A model generated the notes under the pieces. The model did no database searches. It worked only from the letters and a program-made list of their open reading frames with translations, and was not told the DNA's origin. 33,723 nucleotides of DNA, taken from an uncultured Alistipes sp. (lineage in GTDB: Bacteria > Bacteroidota > Bacteroidia > Bacteroidales > Rikenellaceae). A program made the position numbers and the translations under genes. Shown here one piece after another: positions 16,144 to 25,643 of the stretch (positions are counted from its first letter, which is position 1; each line of letters opens with the position of its first letter). Location of the stretch: assembly GCA_900768015.1 (NCBI GenBank), contig CAAGBI010000074.1:1-33723 (forward strand). Direction: 5' to 3'.

Positions 16144-19100
16144 TTAGAATGTCAAGGTTACACCACCCGAAATTGTACGGATTGGAGAGTACTGACCAGT
16201 ACCTGTACCACGAGGATCAAGACCCTTACGCTTTGACCAATACCATACATTGTCGCATGCTACATAAACTCGCAAGTTCTGAATGTGACCCTTCCACCAC
16301 TTAGCTGGGAAGTTGTAACCAGCGTTGATGTTAGAGATGTTCAAGTAGTTAGAGCTAATCAAGAAGCGGCTTGATGTAGAAGTTGTGTACTTGTCACCGA
16401 ACTGGAAACGAGGAATATCTGTGTTAGTATTATCAGGAGTCCAAGCATTCAACAAATCGCGGTGGTAGTTGTTACCAAGGCTCTCAGCAACTGGTGAAGA
16501 CATGTAACCTGCGTATGAACCATCGTAGATTACGCCACCAAGCTGGTAGTCAAATGCGATTGAGAAGTCGAAACCGTAAGCATACAAAGATGTACCGAAA
16601 CCACCGAATACCTTAGGCTGTGATGTGCCGAAGAGCTTCTTAGACTTGTTATCACCAGTGATGTTGTTAGGATAGTCACCTACCTTGTTCCACTCACCCT
16701 GGCCCTTGAGCTCTTCGCCAGTCTCCTCATCATACTTAGGAGTGTAGTCCCACCACTGTGCATCACCAAACTCGTCGAGACCAGCGTACTCGGGCAAGAA
16801 GTATGTACCAAGTGGAAGACCCTCAGCGATGAATGTAGAACCGTTTACGAAGCCCCAGTGACCGTCAACCTCCATATCGCGGCTTGTCTCTGGCAAGCTC
16901 AATACCTTATTCTTAACCCAAGTAAGGTTGAGGTTAGCAGACCAGTTTACATTCTTGCGACGAATGATGTCACCGTTCAAAACAACCTCGATACCTGTGT
17001 TAGACATATCACCGATATTATCCCAGTAAGATGTGTAACCGAGTGATGGAGTTACAGGAACCTGGAACAACATATCAGATGTGAGTCGGTAGAAGAAATC
17101 AACGCTACCAGTCAAGCGATCGTTCCACAAACCGAACTCAGCACCAACATTCAAGTTAGAGTTAGTCTCCCAAGTGATGTTGGGGTTACCCTTTGAACCG
17201 AACTGAATAGCGAAACCATCGTTACCGTCGTTACCTACAACATAGAGGTCAGTGTAACGGTACATACCGATAGCATCGTTACCCTGTGAACCGTAAGATG
17301 CCTTAATCTTCAATGTGCTGAATACAGGAGCATTGAACCAAGACTCACGGTTGATCATCCAAGCAGCACCTACAGACCAGAAGTTACCCCAACGGTGATC
17401 AGGGTGGAAGCGTGAAGATGCGTCACGACGATATGATGCAGATGCGAAGACACGACCATCGTACTCATACATAGCACGGAAGAAGTAACCCTCGTTTACA
17501 TACTCACCAAATGATGAAGCAGATGACTTACCATCGATGATAGCACCATTCAACTCGAGGTTGTCAGTAGAGAAGATCTTTGACTTGTTAGCGCTCAAAG
17601 AGTAAGAACGCAAGTTGTAAGTCTCGTGACCGAGCAACAAGTCGAGGTGATGCTCCTCATCTGCACCGAATGACTTAGAGTAAGTCAACAACTGCTGCAA
17701 GTTGTGGTTGTAAGAACGGCTGTGATACTTAGAAAGGATACCACCTGATGGTGCGAACTGACCATAGTATGGGTTCTTCATTGATGTAGAACGAGTCTCA
17801 TCAATAGTTACTGAACCATTCAAAGTAAGCTTAAGACCCTCGATGATGTTGAAATCAGCGAAACCGCTTACAGAGAATGCGTTACCCTCAGAGTTAGACT
17901 CATCCAACCAGATGTTCTGCAAGGGGTTAGACTGTGTACCAGAGAAGCGCTGCAAGCCCCAGATTGAACCATCACCAGAGTCGTAGATAGGCCACTTCTC
18001 ATCGTACTTCTTACCAAAGTAACCATGACCAGCCTTGTTGTCCTCGTACATGATGTTACCCTCACCGTCACGGATGAAGACAGGGTAGATAGGAGCCTGA
18101 TCGCCTACAGCTGCGAATACATCACCTGTAGAACCGTCACCCTCGTTAGTAGATGAAGCACCGTTCCAGTTGAAGTTAGTGTAGCTCATGTTACCACCAA
18201 TCTTCAACCACTTCTTTGCCTGGTAGTCAGCACGCAAACGAGCAGTGTAACGCTGCATGTTAGAACCATCAGTAATACCAGTGTTGTTCAAGTAACCGAA
18301 TGAAGCGAAGAAGTTAGACTTCTCAGTTGCAGCAGCTACAGAGAGGTTATACTCCTGACGCAATGCGGGATCGTACAACTCATCGTACCAGTCATCAGCC
18401 TTAGCTGTGTACTCCTGGCCGTTGTAAGTGAACTTACGACCCATTGTTGCGTTGGGGTTCAACTTACCATTTGAACCGATAAGAGTCTGACCCTCGGGAA
18501 CAGTGTAAACATTGTAACCAAGACCACCAACAGCAGCGCTACCAGTAACATTCTGAGCAGCCAAGTTGTGAGCTGCAGCAGCATCCATACCGTCGAACAT
18601 ATACTTGTTCTTCAATGCTGTGTAGTGCATCTCGTAGTACTCACCGGGCTCGCGTGTGTAGTCATACAACTGACGAGCAGCCATGTTAACACCCCACTTA
18701 GCGTCGAAGTTAACACGAGCATCACCAGCCTTAGCGCGCTTTGTAGTAACCATGATAACACCGTTAGCACCACGAGCACCATAAAGTGCGTTAGATGCAG
18801 CATCCTTCAAGACAGTCATTGTCTCGATATCTGCCATGTTAAGGTTGTTAAGGTCACCCTCATAAGGCACACCATCAACTACCCACAAGGGATCGTTACC
18901 TGCGTTGATAGAACCGATACCGCGGATACGGATAGTAGGCTCTGAACCAAGTGAACCTGAACCCTGTGTTGTCTGAAGACCTGCTACCTTACCTGAAAGG
19001 GCGTTAGCAACAGATGATGACTGAGTCTTAACGAGCTCATCAGACTTGATTGTTGAAGCAGAACCTGTGAAGGCCTCCTTCTTTGCGGTACCGAACGCCT

Positions 19101-19428
19101 GTACGACAACCTCCTCGATCTGCTCTGAGTCAGGAACGAGAGCTACATCTACAACCGAACGACCTGCAACAGCAACTGTCTGAGTCTGGTAGCCCAAGTA
19201 AGAAACAACCAGATTAGCATCAGCAGATGCCGCAATCTCAAAATAACCGGCAATATCAGTTGATGTGCCTCGGGTAGTACCCTCGACTACAACTGCTGCT
19301 CCGATAACTGGAGAACCAGTTTCATCGGTCACTGTACCGGTAACACGCTGACCTTGAGCAAATGCGCCGAAGCAGCCCAAGAGCAGAGTTGCAACCATTG
19401 ATAGTACAACTTTTTTAACCATAAGCAT
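16144..19428 (-). CDS. SusC/RagA family TonB-linked outer-membrane transporter
   Basis: 1094 residues (a second start, MVKKVVLSM, lies two codons in). Signal peptide to about 24 (GAFAQG). Residues about 27-105 form a carboxypeptidase-regulatory-like domain (RVTGTVTDETGSPVIGAAVV). The TonB plug follows at about 110-230 with IRIRGIGSINAGNDPLWVVD and TVLKDAASNALYGARGANGV, the classical SusC signature. The rest is a beta-barrel ending in an aromatic residue (GGVTLTF), as outer-membrane proteins do. First gene of the susC-susD-lipoprotein operon, with a fine promoter at 19564-19594 and a 5' leader of about 130 nt. It imports large ligands with TonB energy. Confidence 0.95.
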   Translation of the reverse strand: MLMVKKVVLSMVATLLLGCFGAFAQGQRVTGTVTDETGSPVIGAAVVVEGTTRGTSTDIAGYFEIAASADANLVVSYLGYQTQTVAVAGRSVVDVALVPDSEQIEEVVVQAFGTAKKEAFTGSASTIKSDELVKTQSSSVANALSGKVAGLQTTQGSGSLGSEPTIRIRGIGSINAGNDPLWVVDGVPYEGDLNNLNMADIETMTVLKDAASNALYGARGANGVIMVTTKRAKAGDARVNFDAKWGVNMAARQLYDYTREPGEYYEMHYTALKNKYMFDGMDAAAAHNLAAQNVTGSAAVGGLGYNVYTVPEGQTLIGSNGKLNPNATMGRKFTYNGQEYTAKADDWYDELYDPALRQEYNLSVAAATEKSNFFASFGYLNNTGITDGSNMQRYTARLRADYQAKKWLKIGGNMSYTNFNWNGASSTNEGDGSTGDVFAAVGDQAPIYPVFIRDGEGNIMYEDNKAGHGYFGKKYDEKWPIYDSGDGSIWGLQRFSGTQSNPLQNIWLDESNSEGNAFSVSGFADFNIIEGLKLTLNGSVTIDETRSTSMKNPYYGQFAPSGGILSKYHSRSYNHNLQQLLTYSKSFGADEEHHLDLLLGHETYNLRSYSLSANKSKIFSTDNLELNGAIIDGKSSASSFGEYVNEGYFFRAMYEYDGRVFASASYRRDASSRFHPDHRWGNFWSVGAAWMINRESWFNAPVFSTLKIKASYGSQGNDAIGMYRYTDLYVVGNDGNDGFAIQFGSKGNPNITWETNSNLNVGAEFGLWNDRLTGSVDFFYRLTSDMLFQVPVTPSLGYTSYWDNIGDMSNTGIEVVLNGDIIRRKNVNWSANLNLTWVKNKVLSLPETSRDMEVDGHWGFVNGSTFIAEGLPLGTYFLPEYAGLDEFGDAQWWDYTPKYDEETGEELKGQGEWNKVGDYPNNITGDNKSKKLFGTSQPKVFGGFGTSLYAYGFDFSIAFDYQLGGVIYDGSYAGYMSSPVAESLGNNYHRDLLNAWTPDNTNTDIPRFQFGDKYTTSTSSRFLISSNYLNISNINAGYNFPAKWWKGHIQNLRVYVACDNVWYWSKRKGLDPRGTGTGQYSPIRTISGGVTLTF

Positions 19429-19563
19429 TAGTTTTTAATGAAAAAAAATTTGTATAAAGTTTTAAGTTTGTCTCTTCTCCCTAAGCATATTACGCTCATT
19501 TGAAAGTCCAATTCGGCGCATCAGCCAGCCAAATGGGCACAATATAGGCATAGAGTTATTGCA

Positions 19564-19594
19564 CAAAGATAATCGTTTTAATTGAAATAGCAAA
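19564..19594 (-). promoter_or_regulatory. Promoter of the susCD operon
   Basis: Minus strand TTTG (19591-19594), exactly 19 nt, then TATCTTTG (19564-19571): a full match to the Bacteroidota sigma-ABfr consensus. The leader to the susC ATG is about 130 nt. Confidence 0.85.
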
Positions 19595-19627
19595 GAAAAC
19601 CCACCTTTTTTTCTCTGAGAATACCAT

Positions 19628-19667
19628 TTATTTGGCATACAAAAGGATGATTTATATGGCCAAATAA
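19628..19667. repeat. 9-bp inverted repeat upstream of the susC promoter
   Basis: TTATTTGGC (19628-19636) and GCCAAATAA (19659-19667) are perfect complements with a 22-bp gap, about 35 bp upstream of the susC -33 box. This is a plausible binding site for a dimeric regulator; no regulator gene is in the window. Confidence 0.45.
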
Positions 19668-19819
19668 GACAATATTACTCCAAAACTCACTATCAAATAC
19701 CCATTTTTTCAAACGAACAACACGCACCGATACTCGCACACTGAATATTTATGTAATATGCAGTTTTTTTATCTTCGTGCCGACCGCGTCGTTTTTTGTG
19801 TGAAAAAATTAACAGCGCT

Positions 19820-19849
19820 ATTGCATATCGAAAAATTTTATTATATTTG
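19820..19849 (+). promoter_or_regulatory. Promoter of the Oar-like receptor gene
   Basis: TATATTTG (19842-19849) matches TAnnTTTG, with ATTG (19820-19823) 18 nt upstream, one base off the -33 consensus. Leader about 70 nt. Confidence 0.65.
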
Positions 19850-19925
19850 CACTCGATTCTGCGTCAGGTGTGCGCAGCCTAATTCTCTAACATGAGACAT
19901 AAATAGTCTCCCTAAATCCTTAATT

Positions 19926-22900
19926 ATGAAGCGATTGCTTTTAACTATCGCCCTGCTTCTTGTCGTGGCAGTGGCGGGTGCTCAGGTTACTACCTCATCA
20001 TTGCGCGGTGTGGTAACAGACAACGACAACAAACCTATCGCAGGCGCAGCAGTAGTTGCGCGACACGAGCCCTCTGGCTCAACTTACGGCGTATGCACAA
20101 ACGCCGATGGTCACTACGCTATAAATGGTATGCGCGTGGGCGGACCATACACTATCGAATTTAGTTATCTCGGATACAAAACGCAGCAACACACCGTGGC
20201 AGAGATGCATGTCGGTGAGGCTCTCTATATCGACGCTAAACTCAAGGAGGAGACTGAACTCATTACTGAGGTTTGGGTTGTGCATACCAAGCACGATGCT
20301 CGCACCGAGAATTTCAACGATTTGGAGATGGCGGCCATACCAACTATCGACCGCTCGATATACGACCTCACAAAGCTTATGTCCTCGGCAGTAAGTCCCG
20401 CCTCGGGAGGCATTGTCCTTGGTGGTCAGAGCACACGCTACAACGCCTTTACCATCGACGGCACATCCTCTGCCGACATCTACGGCCTCGGCACTACGGG
20501 CATGACGGGCTCTCTCACAAGCGCCAACCCTATTCCCATTGACGCCATCCGCGAGGTTGAGATTTCGACATATACCGTAGACTTGCGCGAGAGTGGCTTT
20601 ACGGGCGGTAGCATCAACGCCGTGACACGCTCGGGCAACAACGAGTTCAGCGGCTCGGCTTATACCTACTTCAACAACGAATCATTCTGGGGTACAACGC
20701 CTGGCAAGGATGTCGCAAACCGCACAAAACTCTCGGAGCAGATTACAAACATCTATGGCGTAACTCTCGGAGGCCCAATCATTAAGGACAAGCTACACTT
20801 CTTCATCGCTGGCGAGTTTAATCGTGGTCTTACCCCATCATCGAACTACCCAGGAAGTGGTGTATCAGCCCTCACGCTCGATGAGGCGCGCCAGATTTCG
20901 GAGCGATACAAAGAGCTCACGGGCTATGATGGTGGCGGCTACGGCGAGAATAAAATTCTCGAAATCACAGGCTCGGCCGTTGCGCGCCTCGACTGGAACA
21001 TCAACATGTGGAACCACCTCTCGTTGCGCTACAACATGCTCCATGCCGATGCCGACGCGGGCTCAAATACTGCGCAGTCGTTCTACTTCACAGGCTCGGA
21101 GTACACCAATATCAACCGCACACACTCGGTAGTTGCGGAGCTTAACACATCGTTGGATTGGGGCGGGAATGCTCTGCGCATTGGCTACACTCGTTTGAAG
21201 GATGGCCGCCTCACACCTGAGAGCCTACCCGCGGTGATTATCAACGGATTGGGCGAGAAGGGCAACGGCACTGCAACAATCGGCACAAGCCCCTATTCGG
21301 GTCGCAATATGCTCAAGCAGGATGTCTTCATCTTCGGCGACGATGTGACGCTCAGCCTCGGCAAGCACCTGTTCACATTTGGCACCTCAAACGAGGTATA
21401 TCGCGCCGACAACCTCTACCTCGCAAACGCGCGCGGTACATATACATACGCTTCGCTCGAGGACTTCCTCGCGGACAACGCTACGCAGTACGCCTACGGA
21501 TACTTCGCAAGCGGCGAGAAGAACCCTCCGATGACCATGGGTCAGTTCGCACTCTATGCGCAGGACGAGTACAAAATCACACGCGGCCTCACGCTGACAT
21601 ACGGCCTACGCGCCGACATCCCCGTGATGTTTGACACCCCCGTGGCGAACGAGACATTCAACAGCGGTTACTTCGCAAAGCACGGCACAAAGACGGGCGA
21701 TATTCCTCGCGCACAGATACTTATATCTCCCCGCGTGGGCATCGAGTGGTTTAACGACGACGGTACTTGGAATGTGCACGGTAGCGCGGGCATCTACACC
21801 GGCCGCATACCCTTCGTATGGCTCTCGAACTGCTATCAGAACACAGGCCTCCGCTCCGTTGGCGTGACGGTGACAAACCCCGCCGAGACCCCCGATTTCA
21901 GCCTCAACCCCGAGAGCGTGGGCATAGCAAGCAACCCCTCTATCGACCTCGTAGATAGCAACTTCCGCTACCCGCAGGTCTTCCGTGTGGCTGCTGGCGC
22001 TACATACAACTACAGCGGTCTAAAGCTGTCGTTAGATGCCGACTACACAAAGGGGCTAAACAACATCTTCGTTGAGAATCTCGTGGCGGAGGATAATGGC
22101 AAGCGCCTCTATGTTGGTGGCGAGGGAAGTCGCTCTTCAGCAACATATTACGATGCAGTGACCAAGGACTACGCAGCGGTATATCGCTTGAGCAACACGC
22201 AGAAGGGCTACTCGTGGTCTGTTACCGCACGCGCCGAGTACGATTTTGCCTACCCTCTTGCTGGCCTTCGTGTAGCTGCGGCATACACCTTCTCGCAGTC
22301 GAAGAGCATCAACGATGGCGTTTCGGCACAGGCATCCTCTAACTGGGGTCGCAACTACGCCGTAGACAGCAACGCCCCCGAGTTGAGCAATTCGCTCTAC
22401 GAGTTCCCGCACAAGGTGGTGGCGACAATCTCATACAACAAGCGATATGGTCTCTTCGGCACCAATGTAATGTTGCTTTATAACGGCTACTCGGGCGAGC
22501 ACTACTCGCTCACATACGCCAAGGGCAAAGTTGATGTAAATGGCGACAGTTATCGTGGCAACTCGCTGATTTACATCCCTACCGAGGATGAGATGAGCAC
22601 AATGCTTTGGGCGGATGATACTTCAGCCGCAGCATTTAACGACTACATCAAGGCAGATAAATATCTTCAATCGCACCGAGGTAAGTTTGCCGAGCGCAAC
22701 TCACACTCGTTGCCCTTTGTACACCGCCTCGACCTCCATATTGCGCAGTCGTTCTACTTCAAGAAGGGCAGCTCAATCAGCACACGCGACCAGCGCGTGG
22801 AGCTCTCGCTCGATGTCATAAACCTCAGCAACCTTATCTGCCGCTCATGGGGCATGTCATACCGCGTGTCGAACTGGGCACTCTCGCCCGTGACCGTGAC

Positions 22901-23021
22901 AGAGCTTCGTGAGGTAGAGGGTGGCTACCGCCCCGTATATAAGTTTAATGGTGCGAACTACACCGTCAACGACCTCGCATCACGCTGGCATATGCAGCTC
23001 GGTATCAGAGTGGTATTCTAA
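19926..23021 (+). CDS. Oar-like TonB-dependent outer-membrane protein
   Basis: 1031 residues. Signal peptide about 1-19 (VAVAGAQ). A carboxypeptidase-regulatory-like domain at about 25-110 (SSLRGVVTDNDNKPIAGAAVV) precedes a plug with FTIDGTSSADIYGLG and the run DLRESGFTGGSINAVTRSG typical of Oar-type receptors, then a beta-barrel that ends LGIRVVF. It lacks the SusC signature and has no susD next to it, so it is not a classical nutrient SusCD transporter. In Myxococcus, Oar is required for secretion of the subtilisin-like protease PopC; whether this relative has such a role is unknown, but it lies close to two subtilase genes. It is followed 5 nt later by a HAD gene. Confidence 0.88.
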   Translation: MKRLLLTIALLLVVAVAGAQVTTSSLRGVVTDNDNKPIAGAAVVARHEPSGSTYGVCTNADGHYAINGMRVGGPYTIEFSYLGYKTQQHTVAEMHVGEALYIDAKLKEETELITEVWVVHTKHDARTENFNDLEMAAIPTIDRSIYDLTKLMSSAVSPASGGIVLGGQSTRYNAFTIDGTSSADIYGLGTTGMTGSLTSANPIPIDAIREVEISTYTVDLRESGFTGGSINAVTRSGNNEFSGSAYTYFNNESFWGTTPGKDVANRTKLSEQITNIYGVTLGGPIIKDKLHFFIAGEFNRGLTPSSNYPGSGVSALTLDEARQISERYKELTGYDGGGYGENKILEITGSAVARLDWNINMWNHLSLRYNMLHADADAGSNTAQSFYFTGSEYTNINRTHSVVAELNTSLDWGGNALRIGYTRLKDGRLTPESLPAVIINGLGEKGNGTATIGTSPYSGRNMLKQDVFIFGDDVTLSLGKHLFTFGTSNEVYRADNLYLANARGTYTYASLEDFLADNATQYAYGYFASGEKNPPMTMGQFALYAQDEYKITRGLTLTYGLRADIPVMFDTPVANETFNSGYFAKHGTKTGDIPRAQILISPRVGIEWFNDDGTWNVHGSAGIYTGRIPFVWLSNCYQNTGLRSVGVTVTNPAETPDFSLNPESVGIASNPSIDLVDSNFRYPQVFRVAAGATYNYSGLKLSLDADYTKGLNNIFVENLVAEDNGKRLYVGGEGSRSSATYYDAVTKDYAAVYRLSNTQKGYSWSVTARAEYDFAYPLAGLRVAAAYTFSQSKSINDGVSAQASSNWGRNYAVDSNAPELSNSLYEFPHKVVATISYNKRYGLFGTNVMLLYNGYSGEHYSLTYAKGKVDVNGDSYRGNSLIYIPTEDEMSTMLWADDTSAAAFNDYIKADKYLQSHRGKFAERNSHSLPFVHRLDLHIAQSFYFKKGSSISTRDQRVELSLDVINLSNLICRSWGMSYRVSNWALSPVTVTELREVEGGYRPVYKFNGANYTVNDLASRWHMQLGIRVVF

Positions 23022-23026
23022 GAGCT

Positions 23027-23677
23027 ATGGAGACAAAGGTTATCATATTCGACTTCGACGGCACGCTCTGCGACACACGCAGCAACATCATCATCGCCTT
23101 TCGCGCCACGATGGAGCACCTCGGCCTTGAGATGCGCGACGAGGAGACCTGTGGCGCCACGATAGGCCTAACACTGCGCGACGGCTTCAAGAGCATGTAC
23201 CCCGACTTTGACGACGCAAAAATTGACTACTGCGTGGAGACCTACCGCCAGATATTTGCGGAGCGCCGCAAGGAGCTTATGCCCGACCTCTTCCCAGGCG
23301 TAAAGGAGACGCTCGAGGCGTTGCGCAAGCGCGGACATAGGATGACCATCGCGACATCGCGCCTCACGGACTCGCTGATGCTCTTTATGCGCCACCACGG
23401 CATAGACCACTACTTTGAGTATGCCATAGGCTCCGATAGCGTCACGCACCACAAGCCACACCCCGAGCCAGCACTTAAAACCCTCCGAGAGCTCAATATC
23501 GCGCCTTCGGAGGCGATTATGGTGGGCGACATGCCCGTAGACATCGCCATGGCACACAACGCGGGGATAAGGGCTATAGGCGTAGATTATGGCAATGCCA
23601 CACGCGAGGAGCTCGAAGCAGCCGAAGCTGATTGGATAGTGGATAGCATAACGAAGATTCTCCAAATCATTAAATAA
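23027..23677 (+). CDS. HAD superfamily hydrolase, phosphoglycolate phosphatase-like
   Basis: 216 residues, a cytoplasmic phosphatase. All four HAD motifs are visible: motif I DFDGTL with nucleophile Asp9 and Asp11, motif II Thr/Ser in MTIATSR, motif III Lys in THHKPHPEP, and motif IV GDMPVDIAMAHNAG with acidic metal ligands. The helical cap between motifs I and II (about 20-95) places it among Gph/PGMB-like enzymes. The natural substrate cannot be told from sequence. It starts 5 nt after the Oar-like gene, so it is likely co-transcribed, and is closed by a terminator at 23677-23714. The pairing with an outer-membrane protein is probably incidental. Confidence 0.9.
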   Translation: METKVIIFDFDGTLCDTRSNIIIAFRATMEHLGLEMRDEETCGATIGLTLRDGFKSMYPDFDDAKIDYCVETYRQIFAERRKELMPDLFPGVKETLEALRKRGHRMTIATSRLTDSLMLFMRHHGIDHYFEYAIGSDSVTHHKPHPEPALKTLRELNIAPSEAIMVGDMPVDIAMAHNAGIRAIGVDYGNATREELEAAEADWIVDSITKILQIIK

Positions 23678-23714
23678 GTTATGGGTCGCCCGAATGGACG
23701 ACCCATAACTTTTT
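23677..23714 (+). terminator. Rho-independent terminator after the HAD gene
   Basis: AGTTATGGGTCG (23677-23688) pairs perfectly with CGACCCATAACT (23699-23710), followed by TTTTG. The strong stem lies between convergent genes and may also stop the minus-strand gene. Confidence 0.88.
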
Positions 23715-23733
23715 GTGCTATGCGCGCTCTCAA

Positions 23734-25620
23734 TTACTTGCGAAGCGCAAGGGGCTGGGGAGCAGCGAGCGATGATGAAGACATAGCATCGCTAATATCC
23801 TGCGCAGCAACTACGCCTGTCCACTCGCCAGTAACCTTATAGCCACCATCGTCAACAAGGTCAAAGACAAAGCGATAATCACCATTACCGGCATCCTCAA
23901 CAGTTACAGTACCCGCAGAGATAGGCGCAGTCTCCGATGAGTAGCCCTCAGCATCGGGAGTCAAATCGCCATACCATGTGAAGAGGATGCTACCAGCATA
24001 GTTTACGATACCCGCAAACATTGTATGATCCTCAACATCAAGAGATACATTGTATGTACCTGTTGGGAACGATGAGCGCGAGCCGCCAGTCTCAACAATG
24101 AACTCCGTGGTGAACATATCGCCAAAACCATCGGGATACTCATCATTTGTAGCGTAAATCATCAACATCCAGTTATCGAAACCAGGCTTCATGATCTCAC
24201 CAAGACAGAATGCACTACCCATTGCGCCCTCGGGGAAGTTATATGCGTGGTCAGCATCGAGCGTTGTCCAGGGGCGTGGAGACATGCTCTCATCATTATC
24301 GTTGAAGTTACCAAAGGCCATCTCGCCATCGAAGCTCAACGCAAGGTTAACACCATTGTCGGTTGTAAAGTTCATGACAATCTTCGTGTTATTGCCGTTA
24401 TTCTCCACAGTAAAGCTACCATCAGTTACAAGGCCCACCTTCTTGACCTGGCCATTCTCAACATACTGCAAATATGTACCAGTGAAGTACTTATCGCCGA
24501 AATAATCGGTAATAGCACCCATATCAAAGCGATATGGCAAAGAGTAGATGGTGTCAAGGACTGACTCAGTTATGAGGTACTCACCCGCCGACAAGGGGAT
24601 GTACTCTGCGTTGTAATCCTCAGCCTTTGGCATAAACACGCGGCTTAGGTGGAGGTAGTAGCCACGCTGCAACGAACCATTCTCATCGAATGTACCATCG
24701 AACATCTCTACGCCCAAGTCATCGCAGAAGGGATAGAACCAGCTACCCCAGTAGCGTATTTGCGCCTCATCGAAATCAACAGTCACATCCTCCTCGAAGA
24801 ACTCATACGCCGAGGTACCGCCCTGAACAAACTGAATGGGGCCAGTGTAGCGCGCCGAAAACTCCATATCACCAAGGAGCATAAGCGTGCCCTCAACGGT
24901 AATAGTATATGTAGCAGCTGTACGCTCAACGGTTACGATGCCCAAGATTGGAGTTGAGATAACCTCACCACCCTCAACAACGATGTCAACATATGAGTTG
25001 ACGGGATTATATGTGAAAGGCGAGTAGTCGATGTTGGGCTCATAGACACCATTAGGCAATACAGGGTTAAGGGGATCGCTATCCTCCTCGTTATAGAAGT
25101 CGATAAATATCTGAACATCACCCTCCCAGCCGAGGTCTGTGGTATTACCAAACGACAACTCGTAGTTACCCGCAAGTGCGTCATTATCGTTGCGATATAC
25201 GGCCGAGATAAACTTATTGAGCTCATAGCCCTCGAATGGCTTCTCGGGCTCTGCGAGAGTTGTGAATGTCTCCTTCGCGATAGCCTGCTTCGAGCCATTG
25301 ATAGCCAAAGCGTAGAGTGTGTACTCTGTATCCAACTCAAGGCCTGACAAAGTGTTAGCCTCGTTAGCGACCTTTGTACCCTCGCTCTTGATTGTCTCAG
25401 CTGTAGCCTCCGCAGTGCCCGCTACACAATAGTAGTATGCCTCCTCGGCATCGGTTGTTGTAAGGGTGAAATCCACCTCATTTGTACGCACATCAATAAC
25501 CTCGAGCTTCACGGTTGGAGTCTTCGTCTCGGGTGTAGGAGGTGTGTCGGGCTTACATGATGCTACAAGCATTGCCACCGCAGCAACTGCAAGCATTGAA
25601 ACATTAAAAAATCTTCTCAT
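23734..25620 (-). CDS. FN3-like lipoprotein with beta-rich C-terminal repeats
   Basis: 628 residues from the ATG at 25620, chosen because it begins a good lipoprotein signal (MRRFFNVSMLAVAAVAMLVASC, Cys22); a start 51 nt upstream would add a hydrophilic leader and overlap the previous gene. Residues about 30-130 are FN3-like (LSGLELDTEYTLYALAING). The rest appears to contain three related beta-rich units, each opening with a Gly-x-Tyr turn (LPNGVYEPN, LSAGEYLITE, FPTGTYNVS) and closing with a tract like YTITVEGTL..YTGPI or YRFVFDL..GEWTGVV. The same unit occurs in the upstream gene. Probably a surface-exposed binding lipoprotein, second in a two-gene operon. No known function. Confidence 0.75.
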   Translation of the reverse strand: MRRFFNVSMLAVAAVAMLVASCKPDTPPTPETKTPTVKLEVIDVRTNEVDFTLTTTDAEEAYYYCVAGTAEATAETIKSEGTKVANEANTLSGLELDTEYTLYALAINGSKQAIAKETFTTLAEPEKPFEGYELNKFISAVYRNDNDALAGNYELSFGNTTDLGWEGDVQIFIDFYNEEDSDPLNPVLPNGVYEPNIDYSPFTYNPVNSYVDIVVEGGEVISTPILGIVTVERTAATYTITVEGTLMLLGDMEFSARYTGPIQFVQGGTSAYEFFEEDVTVDFDEAQIRYWGSWFYPFCDDLGVEMFDGTFDENGSLQRGYYLHLSRVFMPKAEDYNAEYIPLSAGEYLITESVLDTIYSLPYRFDMGAITDYFGDKYFTGTYLQYVENGQVKKVGLVTDGSFTVENNGNNTKIVMNFTTDNGVNLALSFDGEMAFGNFNDNDESMSPRPWTTLDADHAYNFPEGAMGSAFCLGEIMKPGFDNWMLMIYATNDEYPDGFGDMFTTEFIVETGGSRSSFPTGTYNVSLDVEDHTMFAGIVNYAGSILFTWYGDLTPDAEGYSSETAPISAGTVTVEDAGNGDYRFVFDLVDDGGYKVTGEWTGVVAAQDISDAMSSSSLAAPQPLALRK

Positions 25621-25643
25621 GGTATTATTAAGTTTTAAGTTAT

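Larger units (their letters stand above)
19429..19925. other. Divergent intergenic region between susC and the Oar-like gene
   Basis: 497 bp with no gene I can support. It holds the susC promoter (19564-19594), a 9-bp inverted repeat (19628-19667) and the promoter of the plus-strand TonB-dependent receptor (19820-19849). The rest is AT-rich without further recognisable signals. Confidence 0.8.
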
